A stretch of 64,000 bases of DNA from Chroococcus sp. FPU101 (lineage in GTDB: Bacteria; Cyanobacteriota; Cyanobacteriia; Cyanobacteriales; Microcystaceae). The notes under the pieces are model-generated. The model did no database searches, was not told where the DNA came from, and saw only the letters and a program-made list of their open reading frames with translations. Location of the stretch: positions 124,001-188,000 of the forward strand of contig NZ_BLJI01000003.1 in NCBI RefSeq assembly GCF_017312365.1. The letters are read 5' to 3'. A program made the translations under genes and the position numbers. Shown in pieces: positions 63,699 to 64,000 of this stretch (its first letter is position 1; each line of letters begins with the position of its first letter).

Positions 63699-63881
63699 AT
63701 TTTGGGCTTTCTTAAGATAACAGTTTGAGATAGTGGGACGTAAGACAATACAACGTAGAGACGTGTTAGGTATTGTGCACGTGCGGCGCGGAATCAATCT
63801 GAGGTTATTGTTAGATTAGTAGAAGAATTGGGTCATTATGGGATAAGCTATTCGGATTTACTGTAAACGAGGTATCAACCA

Positions 63882-64000
63882 ATGAATATTACTTTAACAT
63901 CGGAACTAGAACAGTTGATTACAACTCAGCTAAAAATAGGTCAATATCAAAAAGCAGTCTCTCAACAATAAACTTGGTTATGGACAAAAAAATTAAAGAA
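63882..64000 (+). pseudogene. ParD/CopG-type antitoxin start, frameshifted, cut by the window edge
   Basis: ATG 63882 reads MNITLTSELEQLITTQLKIGQYQKAVSQQ and stops at TAA (63969). The opening matches ParD-type antitoxins (MNIxLTxELExxIxxQLxxGxYxS). In the next frame the DNA continues INLVMDKKIKE, the expected continuation, so a base is missing before the stop. The rest lies outside the window. The preceding ~180 bp after purU hold no clear gene. Confidence 0.5.

Noticed and set aside
63777-63866. Short open stretch (about 28 codons, NQSEVIVRLVEELGHYG) after purU
   Set aside because: Possibly the end of a decayed gene, but too short and unrecognised to call.

Overview
The window is chromosomal DNA of a low-GC cyanobacterium. 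The HIP1 octamer GCGATCGC and its GCGATCG core recur throughout. The gene families agree: an NrtA-type nitrate-binding protein, a mycosporine-like amino acid (MAA, sunscreen) cluster, a delta-9 desaturase, a VKOR-thioredoxin fusion, type IV pilins and many Uma2 (DUF820) proteins. I cannot name the genus. No rRNA, tRNA, CRISPR array or transposase was recognised.

Layout. 1-8.6 kb: end of an nrtA-like gene, lnt, serS, a coiled-coil protein, a VWA protein with a duplicated C-terminal domain, a GMC oxidoreductase broken by one missing base, and a convergent SMP-30/gluconolactonase. 8.9-11.9 kb: small ORFs, then desC divergent from a TetR-type regulator. Its C-terminus looks like a degenerate tyrosine-recombinase fold, and two 17-bp palindromes lie in the shared upstream region. 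11.9-20.4 kb: the MAA locus. mysA-mysB-mysC-MATE exporter run leftward; mysH-glycosyltransferase run rightward from a divergent promoter shared with mysD, which holds a near-perfect 192-bp tandem duplication. Expected chemistry: sedoheptulose 7-phosphate to 4-deoxygadusol (MysA, MysB), to mycosporine-glycine (MysC), to a disubstituted MAA (MysD), to a palythine-type MAA (MysH). Glycosylation and export are inferred.

20.5-31.4 kb: a CrtISO-like oxidoreductase, ndk, hypotheticals, an Anbu-type peptidase, ftsL-like/ftsI, a membrane GTPase, a DM13 protein and an OmpR-family response regulator. 31.5-45 kb: an accessory island. A polysaccharide ABC exporter (permease at 31.5 kb, ATPase at 36.3 kb) is split by Uma2 and toxin-antitoxin (TA) genes. 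It is followed by a methyltransferase, two GT2 enzymes, a broken PhyH dioxygenase and more TA debris. 44-49 kb: housekeeping genes (DHH phosphoesterase, PPTase, VKOR, RibBA, MoaD).

49.5-54.3 kb: two pilin genes with similar upstream blocks. Between them lie a RES-Xre TA pair and a tandemly duplicated two-gene module (DUF5678-like protein plus retropepsin-like aspartic protease). 54.3-64 kb: Uma2, a broken vapC with its antitoxin, trmFO-thrB, a second sugar cluster (GT4, GT2, gmd, GT4) and purU.

A recurrent theme is recent decay. At least nine loci carry a single stop, a 1-4 nt indel or a truncation. In four toxin-antitoxin pairs the toxin is broken while the antitoxin reads through. The strongest leads are the MAA tailoring locus, the duplicated retropepsin module and the TetR-recombinase-like regulator.
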